Positions 35,757 through 46,950 of a DNA stretch of 64,000 nucleotides are shown here, one piece after another. The notes beneath the pieces were generated by a model that did no database searches, was not told the origin of the DNA, and was given only the letters and a program-made list of their open reading frames with translations. Within the stretch, counting starts at the first letter, position 1, and each line of letters starts with the position of its first letter. A program made the translations under genes and the position numbers. Origin of the DNA: Blasia pusilla (lineage: Eukaryota; Marchantiophyta; Marchantiopsida; Blasiales); contig CM114274.1 of NCBI GenBank assembly GCA_050084515.1, positions 22,506,001-22,570,000 on the forward strand, in the 5' to 3' direction.

Positions 35757-36172
35757 TTAATATCTCTGTAGAACTTCTTTGAACACCATTATGTTCACTA
35801 AAGACTCGCTCCTCACATTTGCCCAAGAATCCGTTATGATCGTGGCCCCCAAACGTAAATTTTCCAATATGTCATCCACCTTTTCCTTCATCTTCCCCAT
35901 ATGTTTCTCAAGTAGGTGGTGTGCAACAAGTTGTAAGTAGGATCTAAGTAACCCTTCACCTTTTTGTTTTGCGAACACTGCTTCTTTGAAAGCATCTTGC
36001 CGTACTACGTTGAATGGTATTCCACATACGTAGAAACATTTCGTCCACATGTCATTTGCAACTTCTATTCCTTGGATGTTGAAAGAATCTCTCAGATCAT
36101 CTTGCTTCTTTTCTGAATTACCACTCCCTTGGATGGGTCCAACAACTCCTTTACATTCCTCGAGACTTTCAC
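35757..36172 (-). pseudogene. DUF659/hAT-type transposase fragment
   Basis: The minus strand reads ESLEECKGVVGPIQGS, then WTKCFYVCGIPFNVVRQDAF, then the segment ATIITDSWANVRSESLVNIM. This matches the DUF659 region of plant hAT-like transposases, in which a CGIPFNVV motif precedes the first catalytic Asp region. Both ends are cut. It is antisense to, and about 120 bp beyond, the host gene. Confidence 0.65.
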
Positions 36173-36219
36173 TCGGTGGTATGTTCGTAATGTGGAAAAT
36201 TACTAAAGAAGCATAACTG

Positions 36220-36503
36220 ATGGAAAACGACTTTCAGATTCATACACCATCATGGAGAATGAAATTTGCAATGAGAGAATGAGTGGAGGTTTGTCCTCTT
36301 TTCAATTTTATATGATATGTACAAATAACCCTTACCCTAATCTTAACCATAATCTCGAGTTAGACTAATTGTGATTAACTAACCCTAGTTAAGATAATCG
36401 AGTTTAATTGACTAACTAAGATTAAACTTCTCTATTTCGTGTGAGTACCAAATGTAGCAGTTCGGGTGTCTCAAGAACTTGACTGTAACTCAATCTTTAA
36501 TAT
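36220..36503 (-). mobile_element. Probable 3' LTR of the Copia element
   Basis: On the minus strand a purine tract TTGAGGGGGAATA (36,514-36,502) follows the RNase H end, as in Tnt1-type elements. The LTR would start at about 36,503 with TATTAAAGATTG. The outer end was not located precisely, and no 5' LTR remains in the window. Confidence 0.5.
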
Positions 36504-37565
36504 TCCCCCTCAAGCTCATATCGATATCTCTAACGCTTAAATCATTTCTGAACATCTCAAACTTATCTCTAGACAATGCATTTGTAAAGTTGTCAACAAT
36601 TTGTTGATCTGTATCTATATACACAAAATCAATTTCTCTTGCAAGCACTTTCTCTATGATAAAATGATAGCGCACCTCAATATGTTTTGTATGAGCATGA
36701 AATACAGGATTATTAAAGCTCAATGCTACTTATATTTTCTGCATATATTACACTAGATCCTAAGTTACTAACACCAATCTCAACAAGTAATCGATGAAGC
36801 CACACGGTCTCACATATTGCGTTGGTTGCTCTTCTATACTCAACCTCTGTTGAAGATAAAGCAAATGTAGGTTGCTTATTTGAAGCCCAACTTATAGTTG
36901 CGCTTCCCAAAGTAAATGAATAACCAGATGTGGAATGTTGATCGGACACGCTTCCTGCCTAATCAGCATCTGTGAATCCCTGTAATTGAAAACTAGGAGA
37001 ATGTTCAAATTGAAGCCTGAATTGAATAGAGAATTTCACATACCGTAAAACCCAACTCTTGTAGGACGTATGTAATCTTGCCATACCAAGCTCTTAGAGC
37101 TTGTTTGAGCCCATATAGAGCTTTCTTCAACTTGTATACGCAAAATGGAAACTTGGGATGATCGTATCTAGGTTGTTGAGTTATATATACCTCCTCGTAT
37201 AGATCTTCATTCAAGCAGACATTCTTGACGTCCATGTGATATAATCTGCACTTTTTACTTAATGTAACTGCAACCACTGTTCTCGTAGTCGTCATTTGCA
37301 ACAGGGTTAAATATTTCTTCATAATTGATGCCATATTGTTGTGCATAGCCCTTAGCCACCAATCTTGCTTTATATATGTTAATTGTACCATCTTGATTGT
37401 GCTTGATTTTGTAAACCCATTTACAACCAATAGCTTCCTTACTGGAAGGTATATCAACTAGCTCCCATGTCTGTTGATGTCTTAATGCAGCAAGCTCTTC
37501 CTCCATAGTTTGAATCCATTCGACTTTACTTGCAGCTTCTTCAAAACAACTCGACTTCCTGCCTG
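36504..37565 (-). pseudogene. Copia (Tnt1-like) reverse transcriptase / RNase H remnant
   Basis: The minus strand reads EAIGCKWVYKIKHN, KARLVAKGYAQQYGI and, after a frameshift, YHMDVKNVCLNEDLYEEV and LKKALYGLKQALRAWY. The YVDD-containing part is deleted. RNase H follows: DQHSTSGYSFTLG, ISWASNKQPTFALSSTEVEY and HTKHIEVRYHFI. This is the standard plant Copia order. Its 5' part has been replaced by a LINE at 37,565, and one frame (37,635-37,255) crosses that junction without a stop. Confidence 0.85.
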
Positions 37566-39114
37566 ATTTGTGAATAGGAACAATCTCCCGTAGCGACCAA
37601 GCTGAAGGAAAACCATAGATAGGAGCATCACCCAATACTTTGGTGAGGATCGGTCCGATATAATCTCCTCCCTACTTGAAAAGTTCAATAGAGAGACCAT
37701 TCAAATCCTCATATTTACCATTTGCTAATCTTCTTAGTTGAGTCATCACCTCTCCTTTAGAGAATAAGCCAGGTATTCCTTCACAACGTAGCATAGATGT
37801 AGCGTCGGGGAAGAAATAGAGCTTTTCGGCAAAAGATATCAAAGACTTGGGATCAAGAGTAGGTTTTGAAGACCGTTCTACTAACTGTCTCCAAAATGAT
37901 TTGGGGTCCTCATGCAGCTTTCTTGTCAAGGACTCTTGATTCCGCCGCAAGAAAGCTCGTTTCTTAGATTTCACCAAGTATTTGTAAAGGCGCGCCATAA
38001 TAAGCCGACTTTGGATATCCAAAAGACTTATCAACTGATCGTGCCCTTGCTTGCTTGCATTCAAAGTCAAACCAGCCATTACAAGGCAGCCTCCTAGCAC
38101 TTCTATCCCTATGGCGCGAAAAGAACTTAGATGTAGTGTTTTTGAGCAATTCGGTTAGTTGCAAACTTGCCGTGTGTGTGGATCTGGGCTCCATACAATA
38201 CGAGTCAAGAGTTCTTGTAAATGTAGCACATAAAGATCTTTTTTACCAGGATCTAAGCGAAACTTGGGAGAGGCTAAAAGAGATTGACATGTCGAGAGAG
38301 GAATTGCCTTTGACAGTGAGAGAGTAAACAAAAGAGGTGCGTGATCTGATTCACGTTGAGGTTCTAGAATATCAAATGTAGAGATAAGAGAGCTATTAGC
38401 GGGCGAGGACAGAAAATAATTGATGGTGCTAGCGCCGGTAGAAGAGAAACACGTATTGGAGTGAGAGTTGGGAAAATGAGAGGTTCCATTAAGAACTTTC
38501 AAATTACAAGTGGCTCCGAAGGTTAAAAAATGCTTTGTCAAAGGATTTGTAGAAAGATCTGAAGAGATTCTAGACCACAAACCATCCTCATATTCTTCGA
38601 GAAGAGGAGAAGTCAAGGAATCACTAAATTGGGTAAATTGAGCAATACGTGTGTGAGCATTGAAATCCCCAACTAGAAAGACTTCACCTTTGCTTTGATA
38701 TTTGAGAACATCCCCAATAATTCGATGGAACGGTTGACTTTGATTGTAAGTGCGTGTTGAGTAAATAGGCATGAACAATGGTGCAAAATAACAAACTTCC
38801 AGATAACAATAAGATCTCCTAACTAAACCAAGACGTAGCGAATGATATTGGCCCCCGATATCTTGATCTTTTAGATGTATCAAAGGTAGAAATTGAGACC
38901 TGATGAAAGTTGCAATACCGCCATAACCCCTTCTTGCCTGTTGCCTTCTTTGGTTCCATGTCAATCCCACCAAAGTAAACCTTTGCATCTCTGCAATAGT
39001 ATTGCTCTCATGTTCCCAAGTCTCCACAATATTGATGATGTTTGCCATCTCCCAGATAGGTAGAGCACTCACATGCTTTGTTGTTGAAAGGCCTCGTATA
39101 TTCCACATCAACAC
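37566..39114 (-). pseudogene. LINE ORF2: endonuclease and start of reverse transcriptase (second LINE)
   Basis: The frame opens MLMWNIRGLSTTKHVS (39,114) and stays open for 319 codons. It includes GRGYGGIATFIRSQF-type sequence (here RRGYGG), VFLVGDFNAHTRI and DILEPQRESDHAPLLF, the EN active-site Asp/His region. A frameshift near 38,160 leads to the pre-RT segment (SKFFSRHRDRSARRL, LRRLANGKYEDLNGLSIE). The RT begins IYGFPSAWSLREIVPIHKSG and is then joined to Copia. Being longest, this copy defines the family better than the inverted copy at 21.7-23.6 kb. Confidence 0.85.
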
Positions 39115-39132
39115 TCTCAGCTTCTTGGATTG

Positions 39133-39891
39133 CTAGGTTGATAACTCTTTTTTTCTATGGATAACAATTGCTTGACCATCGCGTAGATAAGCAATAAAAC
39201 CTGCTTCTTGAGCCTCTTTGATCTTTGCAAGTGCCTTTCTTCTAACTTCGACTAGTAGAGATGTAAGATCAGGATCCAACCATATCTTCTATCCTTTGAG
39301 AATGGCCTTGTTAGCCATGGCAGTGTCATGTTGAGTTTGATCAACAAACTTAACTAGAATGGCACGATGTTGTGTTTTCGTTTTCCCAATACGGAAAGCT
39401 TGAGCCAAGTCCGGGTTGTGAACATGAAGTGTATCAACCAAGAACTTGGTAACAACACTCTTCACCTCTTCCCTCTTTTTTTCCGGCAAACCTGAGATTC
39501 TCACATTCTTTCTACGGGAAAATTGGTTTTCCTTTTCTATCTCTCGCTCTTGAAAAAAAGAGATATGAGCAACCTTTGTAGCTTCAGCATAAGATTTCAA
39601 TTTCACTTCTAAGGTTTCAACAACCTCATGAAATTTTAAACTATTGGGAGTAGTCGCTTATGATGATGCCTTCTCTTGAACATCCGCAACATATTTGGAA
39701 AGATCCAACATCACACTAGAGCTATCTTTCAACACTTTCTTCAAAATGTCTTGCGTTGCCTTTAACTCTCGGATTTGAATATGTGTAAGGTTCAATTGAG
39801 AAGTTTGTACCTTGAATTCTTGTCAAAGATCTTTCAATTCATGCAAGACCACTTGCATTAGATTCAAGATTTCGTCTTGAGTAGTCATCAT
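39133..39891 (-). pseudogene. LINE ORF1 (L1-type RNA-binding protein)
   Basis: Translation from the ATG at 39,891 gives an N-terminal coiled-coil-like half (QDEILNLMQVVLHELKDL...). An RRM-like middle follows (RRKNVRISGLPEKKREEV, LAQAFRIGKTKTQHRAILVK), then a C-terminal domain (WLDPDLTSLLVEVRRK, AYLRDGQAIVIH), ending at 39,133. This is the trimeric ORF1p architecture of L1 elements, about 252 residues. Three in-frame stops are present, one of them TAG where CAG would fit. ORF2 starts 18 bp downstream. Confidence 0.75.
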
Positions 39892-40018
39892 GTAGTCGAC
39901 TTCACAAGATCCGAGATATTGTACGACCTCCAATCAAGTATTACCAAATCTCCAACACCACACAACTTCTGCTCTAGAAGTTTTTTGTACTTGAAATTTT
40001 GCAGATTTAGCGCAACTT

Positions 40019-40560
40019 TTGACACTTCAAATTCACTCAAAATTTCACTTTCATGTGACACTCCACCTTAAAGATATGGCCTCCAAAAGATTCAGATATG
40101 AAATCCTCAAATCAACAAGAACAAAAACTCAAATATTTGACAACTTCGTCTTTATAACTCAATTGTACTTGAAATTTTCACGGCTAAGGATAATTTTGAT
40201 ACCCCACGTAGTCTCAAAAGAGCAGCTTTATATGACACTCCATTTGAAAGATATGGCCTCCGCAAGATTCAGATCAAAAGTCCTCAAATCTAGAAGAGCA
40301 CAAACTCAAATCAAATGTGAATTTTCATGCAATTTTTGTATGTGATTGCCTCCTCTTCGAGAAAAAAGTGAACAAGATCACCATAGGCATCCATATAGAA
40401 AATCTTTCATCCCAAACATAAACTTTGGAAATGATGAAGATGAGTAAGTTCTTCAAAGGGATTTTGATCAAATCTGAATTTTCATGCATTTTTTGTGTGA
40501 TTATCTCCTCTTCCAAAAAAAAGTGAACGAGATCATGGAACTTTATGATCTTGATCACTT
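40019..40560. repeat. Degenerate tandem repeats upstream of the LINE
   Basis: The block TGACACTCCA...AAAGATATGGCCTCC occurs at about 40,054 and 40,231. The block GAATTTTCATGCA...GTGAACAAGATCA occurs at about 40,317 and 40,475. Spacings are about 160-180 bp. Since ORF1 starts at 39,891 on the minus strand, these may be 5' UTR repeats of the LINE. No gene is seen. Confidence 0.55.
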
Positions 40561-42489
40561 GCTCCTAGAAATGTATATAATTGATGTCAAGGTTGTCGAT
40601 TTTAGTGATCCTGATCACTTTGCCTTGTCATCTAGATGACATACCTTGATCTTCATCACAAAGTATTTCCAGGTGAGTGATCAAAATGAGTTTTGTCCTC
40701 ATCCATTTTTTTGTTTTGCCAATGGATGATCGGTATGCTAGTCCTCACGTTCTCCGTGGTTGTGTCGAGAGCCTTTTTTTCGAGTAAGGGCGGACCTTCT
40801 AGCTTCAGCAAACGTGATTGATGCAAGTCGAACTCTATAAGAATTTCTCTTTTTTCAGTACAGAATTATTATGTAAACTCTCCATTCTCTCATGACAAAA
40901 ATCACGAATGGTAGCACCGAGATGATCACTTCTTCATAACATGGAACCCCGAAATTCCTAACTATGAAATCCTTGTAAACTACTTTATGTTTGTACACAA
41001 GGAAAATAACACAACTAGTGTTAAATCCTACTCGAGTCGGCCTATTGACGTCCATGAATAGTTATATAAGGACATACAAAGTGCAATCCCATGTCCTTCC
41101 GTATGTGACTATAGGAAGAATCACCGGAGTTGGAGATTGCAGAACTTGGTTCATGAACGCGTCCCCAAAGTGATAAACTAGATAGCGAGTGAACCAATGT
41201 ATATCTACAAAGAGAATCTTGACGTAGTTCGGGTTAAGGAAAGGAAAATCCAGCACAATTCGTGCTCCATCCCTATCCATACCTTACAAACATCCTATAC
41301 TCTCCTCTAGAATGGGATTTGGCGGAATTGCTCTCCCAAGAGGGATAATCCATTCTCATTGGGAAAATAAAAAGCTAAATCATTTTCTATTTCTAGTATG
41401 AATAAATTCATCTCAGGTGACAAGTTTCTCATCTCCACACATACCACACTCTAGAAAACTCTTGAAGAATAGACCAAGGTCAAGTTACTCTTCCAAGGGG
41501 GGTAATCCATTCTATTCGAAGAGCAAGAAATCCCAAAGCCATACACTCTATAATCCACTTTATATACTCACAAGGGATCTACAAGAGTACGAAATAAAGC
41601 TAATTTTATCTTGTGCCAAATGGCTTCCTCTCAAGGCTTAGCCAATCACATTTTGACACAAGTAGATTACCTCTTATCTCTTCCAAAATATCCTCTTTTA
41701 CTCCTTTCATATCTTCCAAACTACCCCACCAACCAAAACTACTTTACTTTTCTAATCCCATATTTTATTTATTATCTCTTTCCTAAAGTTGGGCCCACGA
41801 AAATGAGTCGCCCTAAAGAGGTTTAAACATGGGAATTTTGTTTTCCTAGGCTTATTTACTTAATACTAATAAAACTCTCTAAAACATTTAATGATAGAGG
41901 AGTTTACATAACGGATGATTTTACTATACGAGATTCACCCCTCCAAACCTGCACATGCTACCGGTTAGTGGCACCTCAAACGTAGAGTGACCTAAGTGGG
42001 CCAATCTAGAAGCCAGTGATCAAATAAGCTTGAGTTCTATCGAATCGATTATTGTGAAGATACCGTAGGAAACAAAAGCGTAGCAACAGAGAATATGGAA
42101 GGAATGCGTCAGACCCGGCGTCATACCGACACGCTTCCAAGTTGAAAGGAAAATCTGTGAGCCCCCAAAGAGAAAAGTGATAATATTTAATTGCTCATTT
42201 TGTGCAACCCTAGACTATAGATGCTCTAGATAATAGGGAGCAAAAAAAAGTAGAGATGCAATAATAACGAGACTGAACCACCAAATAAAGAGGAGGGACT
42301 CCTTTTACACCCTTAAGAGTTATGGAACTTTAATTTCTATTTTTTACAGTAGTGAGAGGAGTAACACTGTTGTACCTCTCTTCAATAGCATTCGTATTAT
42401 ACAAGAATAAGCCATAGTAGAGATCAAATTTTTCATTAAACATGTTGTCAACCTAATCACATTTTACAATCTTCAGAAATCTTCAATCC
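40561..42489. other. Unassigned AT-rich region
   Basis: Sequence without recognisable coding domains. Short GATCA-type palindromes occur near 40,590-40,620. Frames at 41,062-41,280 and 41,417-41,826 show no known motif. It may be decayed transposon sequence. Confidence 0.4.
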
Positions 42490-42875
42490 TTCGTGTCTTG
42501 TTGGAGTTAGGAGCGCAACCCCTGATGTTGGGGAAAGCGTCATTCGGAGGATTGAGCTTGACAAGAGCTCATGTGGAGCGTTGTCCATTCTGGATACAGA
42601 CATCCTTGGGTGGAGCGAGAACCACACAGTATATCACCCGATAGGAGGTCGTGGTGAGGATTTTCCCGGGACATCCTACAAATGAGTCCGTGGTGCGAGC
42701 CAAGGCGATAGTGACTAATGCAGAGTCCTACGATGTCTTGGTTGGTGGAGTTGTGTTATACCCGATGGGATTTTCCCTAGATTACTGGGAGGAGTAAGCG
42801 TCCTACAGACCAGGATGGCAGTAAGGTGATGGGCACCTTAGCTCATTACCCGTTCGATTCACATATGCAGTCATC
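42490..42875 (+). pseudogene. Protease fragment, copy 4
   Basis: The fragment begins at the active site, where D-S-G-A is degraded to L-E-L-G-A. It shows the RGLSLTRA-like and YDVLVGGVVLYP segments in broken frame. The N-terminal half is missing. Confidence 0.6.
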
Positions 42876-42879
42876 GAGC

Positions 42880-44205
42880 GATGGCCAGGAGAGGTGGCGA
42901 CGTTAGCAGCATTTAGTAGTGCCATCACTTAGCCTAGTGATTTGATTTAGGGACATGTCCATGCAGAGGATACTCCCGTTCTTGACATTTCTATGGAGAG
43001 GAATGTTATGGTAGCCGCATCATTCCGTGGAGGAGAGGTGCCGTTGTGGGGCTCGACTGAGGAGCTTCGACGATTGGCAGATGAGCATGTGCAGACCACA
43101 TGGAGCGAGGCGTTTGCACTAGAGTGAGGCGTTTGCACCGGAGCGTGATGGGTCTGAGGAACACGAGATAGCAGGGAGTGCTACAATGACATCCTTGGAT
43201 ACCACACCCATTGTGTGGTGTATCCCGGAGGAGGATATTCGAGTGTTAGATCTCTTTGGAGGGACTAGCACCAGGTTAGCTCCTGTTTTGCAGGCAGGAG
43301 TGCGAGTGCAGTAGTACCTGTATGTGGAGAGTGATGATGTTGCAAGTCGCGTCTCACTACAACATGTGGCGCACTTACGCCTATGTTTTCCCGACTGATT
43401 GTGTGCGTGCGAGATACAGGGATACCAGAGTTCCTACCGAGGGATATTTCGTTGATGGGGGCGCAGGACTTAGAGCGGGTAGGGACCATTGATTTGGTCA
43501 TTGCCGGTTGGCCATGTCAGGGCCAATCGAGGGCTGGATGAGGCAACGGGTTGGTTGACACTCGGTCCAGGTTGTTTTGGGAGATGTTGAGGGTCTTACG
43601 GCAGTTGCAAGAGCACCAGTCTCGTTCTCCAACCTACATTTTGGAGAATGTGTCGATCTTAGGAGACTCCAGGTCACGGGTGGTGAAGAGTGCTCATGAG
43701 GTGCGTGCCTGGATTGGCCCAACAGTGTTCTTGGATGCGACGAGTGTAGGTTCTAGAGCCTATCACCCACGTCTATGGTGGACCAACTTGGTGCCCCATG
43801 CAGAGTTACGGAGGGCGTATGCGAGAGTGGAGTGCCTCTCCCATTTGTTAGTGGATTTCATTCTGGATCCAGGTCATTGATAAGAGGCAATGAGGCACGA
43901 TGATCGACCACCATTGACTGTGGTCAACAGGGTAGGCAGGCCGCGGGCAGCCTTGCCCACGTTTGTGAGTTTTCCCGATTCCTATGCATTACAAGGAGGC
44001 CGGTCTTGGCTTGGTTTGGGATGACCACGTTCAGCGGTTGGTGGAGCCCAACGCCGACGAGAGAGAGCGAGCGACGGGATTTCCCACAGGAGTGACGGCA
44101 GTACCGTCAACGTCAGAGGCATCACGATGCCATGTCTTGGGTCAGGCAATGGACTTGAACTGCTTGACATGGATCCTCAGCTTGGGATTAGCTGAGTAGC
44201 GCCGT
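42880..44205 (+). pseudogene. DNMT3-like C5-cytosine DNA methyltransferase, copy 4 (catalytic Cys retained)
   Basis: All diagnostic motifs are present in order. Motif I is VLDLFGGTST (near 43,243) and motif II YLYVESDDVA (near 43,318). Motif IV is LVIAGWPCQGQSRAG with the Cys codon TGT at 43,515-43,517. Motif VI is YILENVSILGDSRS (near 43,630), motif VIII YHPRLWWTNLVPH (near 43,760), motif IX RERATGFPTGVTA (near 44,065) and motif X SRCHVLGQAMDLN (near 44,120). The family transfers methyl groups from S-adenosylmethionine to cytosine C5 through that Cys. Stops (for example TAG before YLYVE and TGA after RAG) and a small duplication near 43,120 show it is no longer intact, but it is the best guide to the active enzyme. 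Confidence 0.87.
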
Positions 44206-44531
44206 ATGAGATCGCGATAGATCACAGCCGTTGCGTTGGTGAGCCCCATGCCTACCGAGATGGTGGAGGCAGTGGTTGGGGGTGAGACCTGAGGAGATCT
44301 TCACACCAGGGGAGATTGGGAGAGATACCCTTGGACTTCTTGGGATGTTTTGCAAGTACGCCTGGAGATGATAGCCACAACATCGAGCCTGGTTCCGGGC
44401 ACTACAAGTGGAGGAGATCAGAGTTTGCAGTTGGCTACAAGAGAGTGGTCGAGTGTTGTTGTTCGAGACGGGGTTGTACCATAGCAACCACCGATACCCG
44501 CGCCGGAGAGTCCTACCATAGTCACGATGGA

Positions 44532-44722
44532 GACTTGGGAGCCAAATATCGATCCTAAGTTGACAAAAGGAGAGCGGCGCCGAATTCATCAGTTCCTCAG
44601 GAGTTATTGGAGATGCTTTGCGTTAAGCATGGAGGATTTGAGTATACTGAGGGAGCGGGGATCCGCATTGAGTTGTTGAGTGATACGCCGATCTTTCGAC
44701 TACCCTACAAGTACAATGATAT
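44532..44722 (+). pseudogene. Reverse transcriptase N-terminus, copy 4
   Basis: The frame reads WEPNIDPKLTKGERRRIHQF and FALSMEDLSI, as in copies 3 and 5, then shifts frame twice before the open frame at 44,723. Confidence 0.6.
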
Positions 44723-46162
44723 ATGGAGAGGGCTCTAATTCAGAGTAGGAGCCAGGACTTGGTCGGAGCAAGACTAGTGGAGATGTCGCATGGGGAGTAT
44801 GCATATGCCACTTTCATGCCTGCCAAGAAGGATGTGCATGGCAACTTGACAGACAAGCGGATGTGTGGGGATTACCGACCTATCATTCGGCACACGAAGT
44901 CCGATAGGTATGCCATGCCCACTCTTGAGGAGATCTTTGATGCGATTGATCACGCAAAGGTCTTCAGTTCATTGGATTTACGAGCCGGATACCATCAGTT
45001 GCCTATCAGATTCGAGGACACGCAGAGGACGGCAGTTTTGGGCATCGATCCTCACGGGAAGGATTTTTTGTACCAGAGGCGGTTCTTACCATTTGGGTTA
45101 AAGAACGCCCTGGCTCAGTTTCAAGGGGTCACAGATAGGATCTTGGCTGGTCTGGATTTTGCTAGGTGTTATATTGATGACATCGTAGTCTTTAGCGCCA
45201 CGGTTGAGGAGCATGAGCGACATCTAGAGGAGATGTTTCGACGATCGCAATTACATGGGCTGAAGCTACATCCAGATATGGAGGCCAATGAGGAGACGAT
45301 AGGTGGCCGAGATATTCATGATGATGGAGTAGTCTTGGAGTACCTTCGTACATGTAGCGTTGCGAGCACCGTGGGTGCTAGAGAGCGGGATCGGATCCTA
45401 CAGCGGGCCAGACGGTTCCGTTGGGAGGGGACACATGTTTTGAGGGTTTGGAAGGATGGTAGAGTATGCGTAGTGCCGCATCCTTTGCAGAGAGCACAAC
45501 TAGTGCAGCATGCCCAAGAGGAATTGGGTCACTTTGGGGTGAAGCGGACGTACAACTTGCTCCATATTGAGTATTGGTGGCGAGGCATGCAGACTGATGT
45601 TCAGCAGTTTGTTGTCAGGTGCATGGTGTGTGATTGGGTCGGAGCATCGTTCAATGCTCCGACTCCACAGTTGCATCCATTACTGATCATGGGCTTAGGG
45701 TATAGATGGAGTTTGGATTTTGCAGGACCTTTTCCTTTGACGAAGCGTCATAGTCGTTATGTGTTGGTGATGGTCGAGCACTTCTTGAAGTGGATCGACT
45801 TGGTTGCATTGCCTGATAAAGTGAGTGAGGGAGTAGCTTATGCCTTCCTTGACAGAGTGCTGAGTCATTATGGCGCACCGGCTAAGGTGTTGACAGACGA
45901 GGGTACCGAGTTTCGTGGTGAGTTCCAGGCCTTGTGTAATCAGGCGCTGATCGACCACCACACGACTTCGCGAGATCATCCTGAGGCGGATGGATTAGCG
46001 GAGAGAGTTGTGCAGACGATGAAGAGGGGTTTACGCAAGTATGGCTTGCAGAGAGGAGATTGGGACCTCCTGTTGCCGTGGTTGGCGATGGGATACAGAT
46101 TCAACAGGCAAGCAAATTGGAGATATTTTGGTACTTCTTGCCTCTATGTATGGATGCCATGA
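44723..46162 (+). CDS. Uninterrupted RT-integrase fusion lacking RNase H, copy 4
   Basis: 479 codons without a stop. Residues 1-185 are RT fingers and palm: MCGDYRPI, FSSLDLRAGYHQL, FGLKNALAQFQ and CYIDDIVVFS (the YIDD catalytic pair). After HGLKLHP the frame jumps to the pre-integrase segment (ETIGGRDIHDDG). It then has the H-H-C-C zinc site (HAQEELGHF, CMVC) and the DDE core: WSLDFAGPF, LTDEGTEF and HPEADGLAERVV. It ends MGYRFNRQANWRYFGTSC, the last residues being read from the B repeat. RT thumb, RNase H and PHD finger are missing. Whether it is expressed is unknown. Its length without stops is remarkable beside its broken relatives, and it may be chance. Confidence 0.6.
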   Translation: MERALIQSRSQDLVGARLVEMSHGEYAYATFMPAKKDVHGNLTDKRMCGDYRPIIRHTKSDRYAMPTLEEIFDAIDHAKVFSSLDLRAGYHQLPIRFEDTQRTAVLGIDPHGKDFLYQRRFLPFGLKNALAQFQGVTDRILAGLDFARCYIDDIVVFSATVEEHERHLEEMFRRSQLHGLKLHPDMEANEETIGGRDIHDDGVVLEYLRTCSVASTVGARERDRILQRARRFRWEGTHVLRVWKDGRVCVVPHPLQRAQLVQHAQEELGHFGVKRTYNLLHIEYWWRGMQTDVQQFVVRCMVCDWVGASFNAPTPQLHPLLIMGLGYRWSLDFAGPFPLTKRHSRYVLVMVEHFLKWIDLVALPDKVSEGVAYAFLDRVLSHYGAPAKVLTDEGTEFRGEFQALCNQALIDHHTTSRDHPEADGLAERVVQTMKRGLRKYGLQRGDWDLLLPWLAMGYRFNRQANWRYFGTSCLYVWMP

Positions 46163-46243
46163 GTTAGCATGGGATCGTGTGTGTTTGTGTGTGTGTTCGA
46201 TGACGGCGATGTATGTTGTGTAGTGATGTGTATGCGCACGAGA
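46116..46243 (+). repeat. Terminal repeat unit B, copy 4
   Basis: 128 bp homologous to B1/B2 of copies 3 and 5, joined directly to integrase coding sequence. The A unit and one B unit are missing, as expected if the deletion removed everything from the integrase to the start of a B unit. Confidence 0.9.
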
Positions 46244-46654
46244 AAGTCCATGTGTAACTCGTGCAGGCTCGGATCCATGCCGCCCAAACAACATGCTATT
46301 TGGGTTGCTATACATAATGCTTAATCCAACGTGCTATGCTTATTATATGGTATGACATACCTTTGACTCATGGTCACGTATTTTAGGCAATGAATTATAC
46401 CTTACAAGAAATTATGGGAGTGGTCTTTAATGAATTAGAGGCATCGAGTACCACAACATTTTTTGTGTTTGAAAATAGGTGCACGCATCACGCTCTTATG
46501 AAACATGAATGGTTCAAAGAAACAAACAAATGGTACGTAGTTAGTGAATCGAGAATTTATGCAATATTTGAAAAATGTTGGCATTATCACAAAGAAGAAC
46601 ATTGGAGATCATATTTTTCATATCACGTATCCCATTGGTGGCATCTGACTCTGA
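46244..46654. other. Unassigned sequence before the helicase fragment
   Basis: An open frame at 46,390-46,710 overlaps the helicase fragment in another frame and shows no recognised motif. This may be further decayed Helitron sequence. Confidence 0.35.
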
Positions 46655-46790
46655 TTTACCTTTTGATTTACATAGATTTCAATTCCCTATCCATCTTTAT
46701 TCTTTTATGACCATTAATAAATCACAAGGTTAAACTCTAAAAGAAATTAAGATTTACTTATTTAGTGTTTAAGATTGCTTACTTTGCCTG
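46655..46790 (+). pseudogene. Helitron/Pif1-type helicase fragment
   Basis: One frame reads DLPFDLHRFQFPIHL, then SFMTINKSQG, a stop (TAA), then TLKEIKIYL. This is the C-terminal motif of the Pif1-like helicase of plant Helitrons (MTINKSQGQTL). Only about 45 residues remain. Confidence 0.7.
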
Positions 46791-46950
46791 TCAATTTTTC
46801 AGTTTGTTTGTTTTTTTGGTTGACAATGCGGGCCTATTACCTGCCTATCTGAAAGGAACCTAGCAATAGAAAAGTGCTCATAACAAGGAACAAACATCTT
46901 ACTATAATTTGAATTACTCATCCTAAATGAGAACACTCTCTAAAAATAAT

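Larger units (their letters stand above)
42490..46243 (+). mobile_element. DNMT-encoding Ty3/Gypsy-type element, copy 4 (5'-truncated, RNase H and PHD deleted)
   Basis: It starts inside the protease active site (TCTTGTTGGAGTTAGGAGCG). It continues through a full-length methyltransferase and the RT, jumps from the RT to the integrase with loss of thumb/RNase H, then jumps from the integrase core to a single B unit. The right end is GCGCACGAGA at 46,243. It is the copy with the best catalytic motifs. Confidence 0.87.

Noticed and set aside
42880-44205. Assignment of the methyltransferase to the plant DRM class
   Set aside because: DRM enzymes have permuted motifs (VI-X before I-V). Here motif I comes first and motif X last, with a short target-recognition part as in DNMT3.
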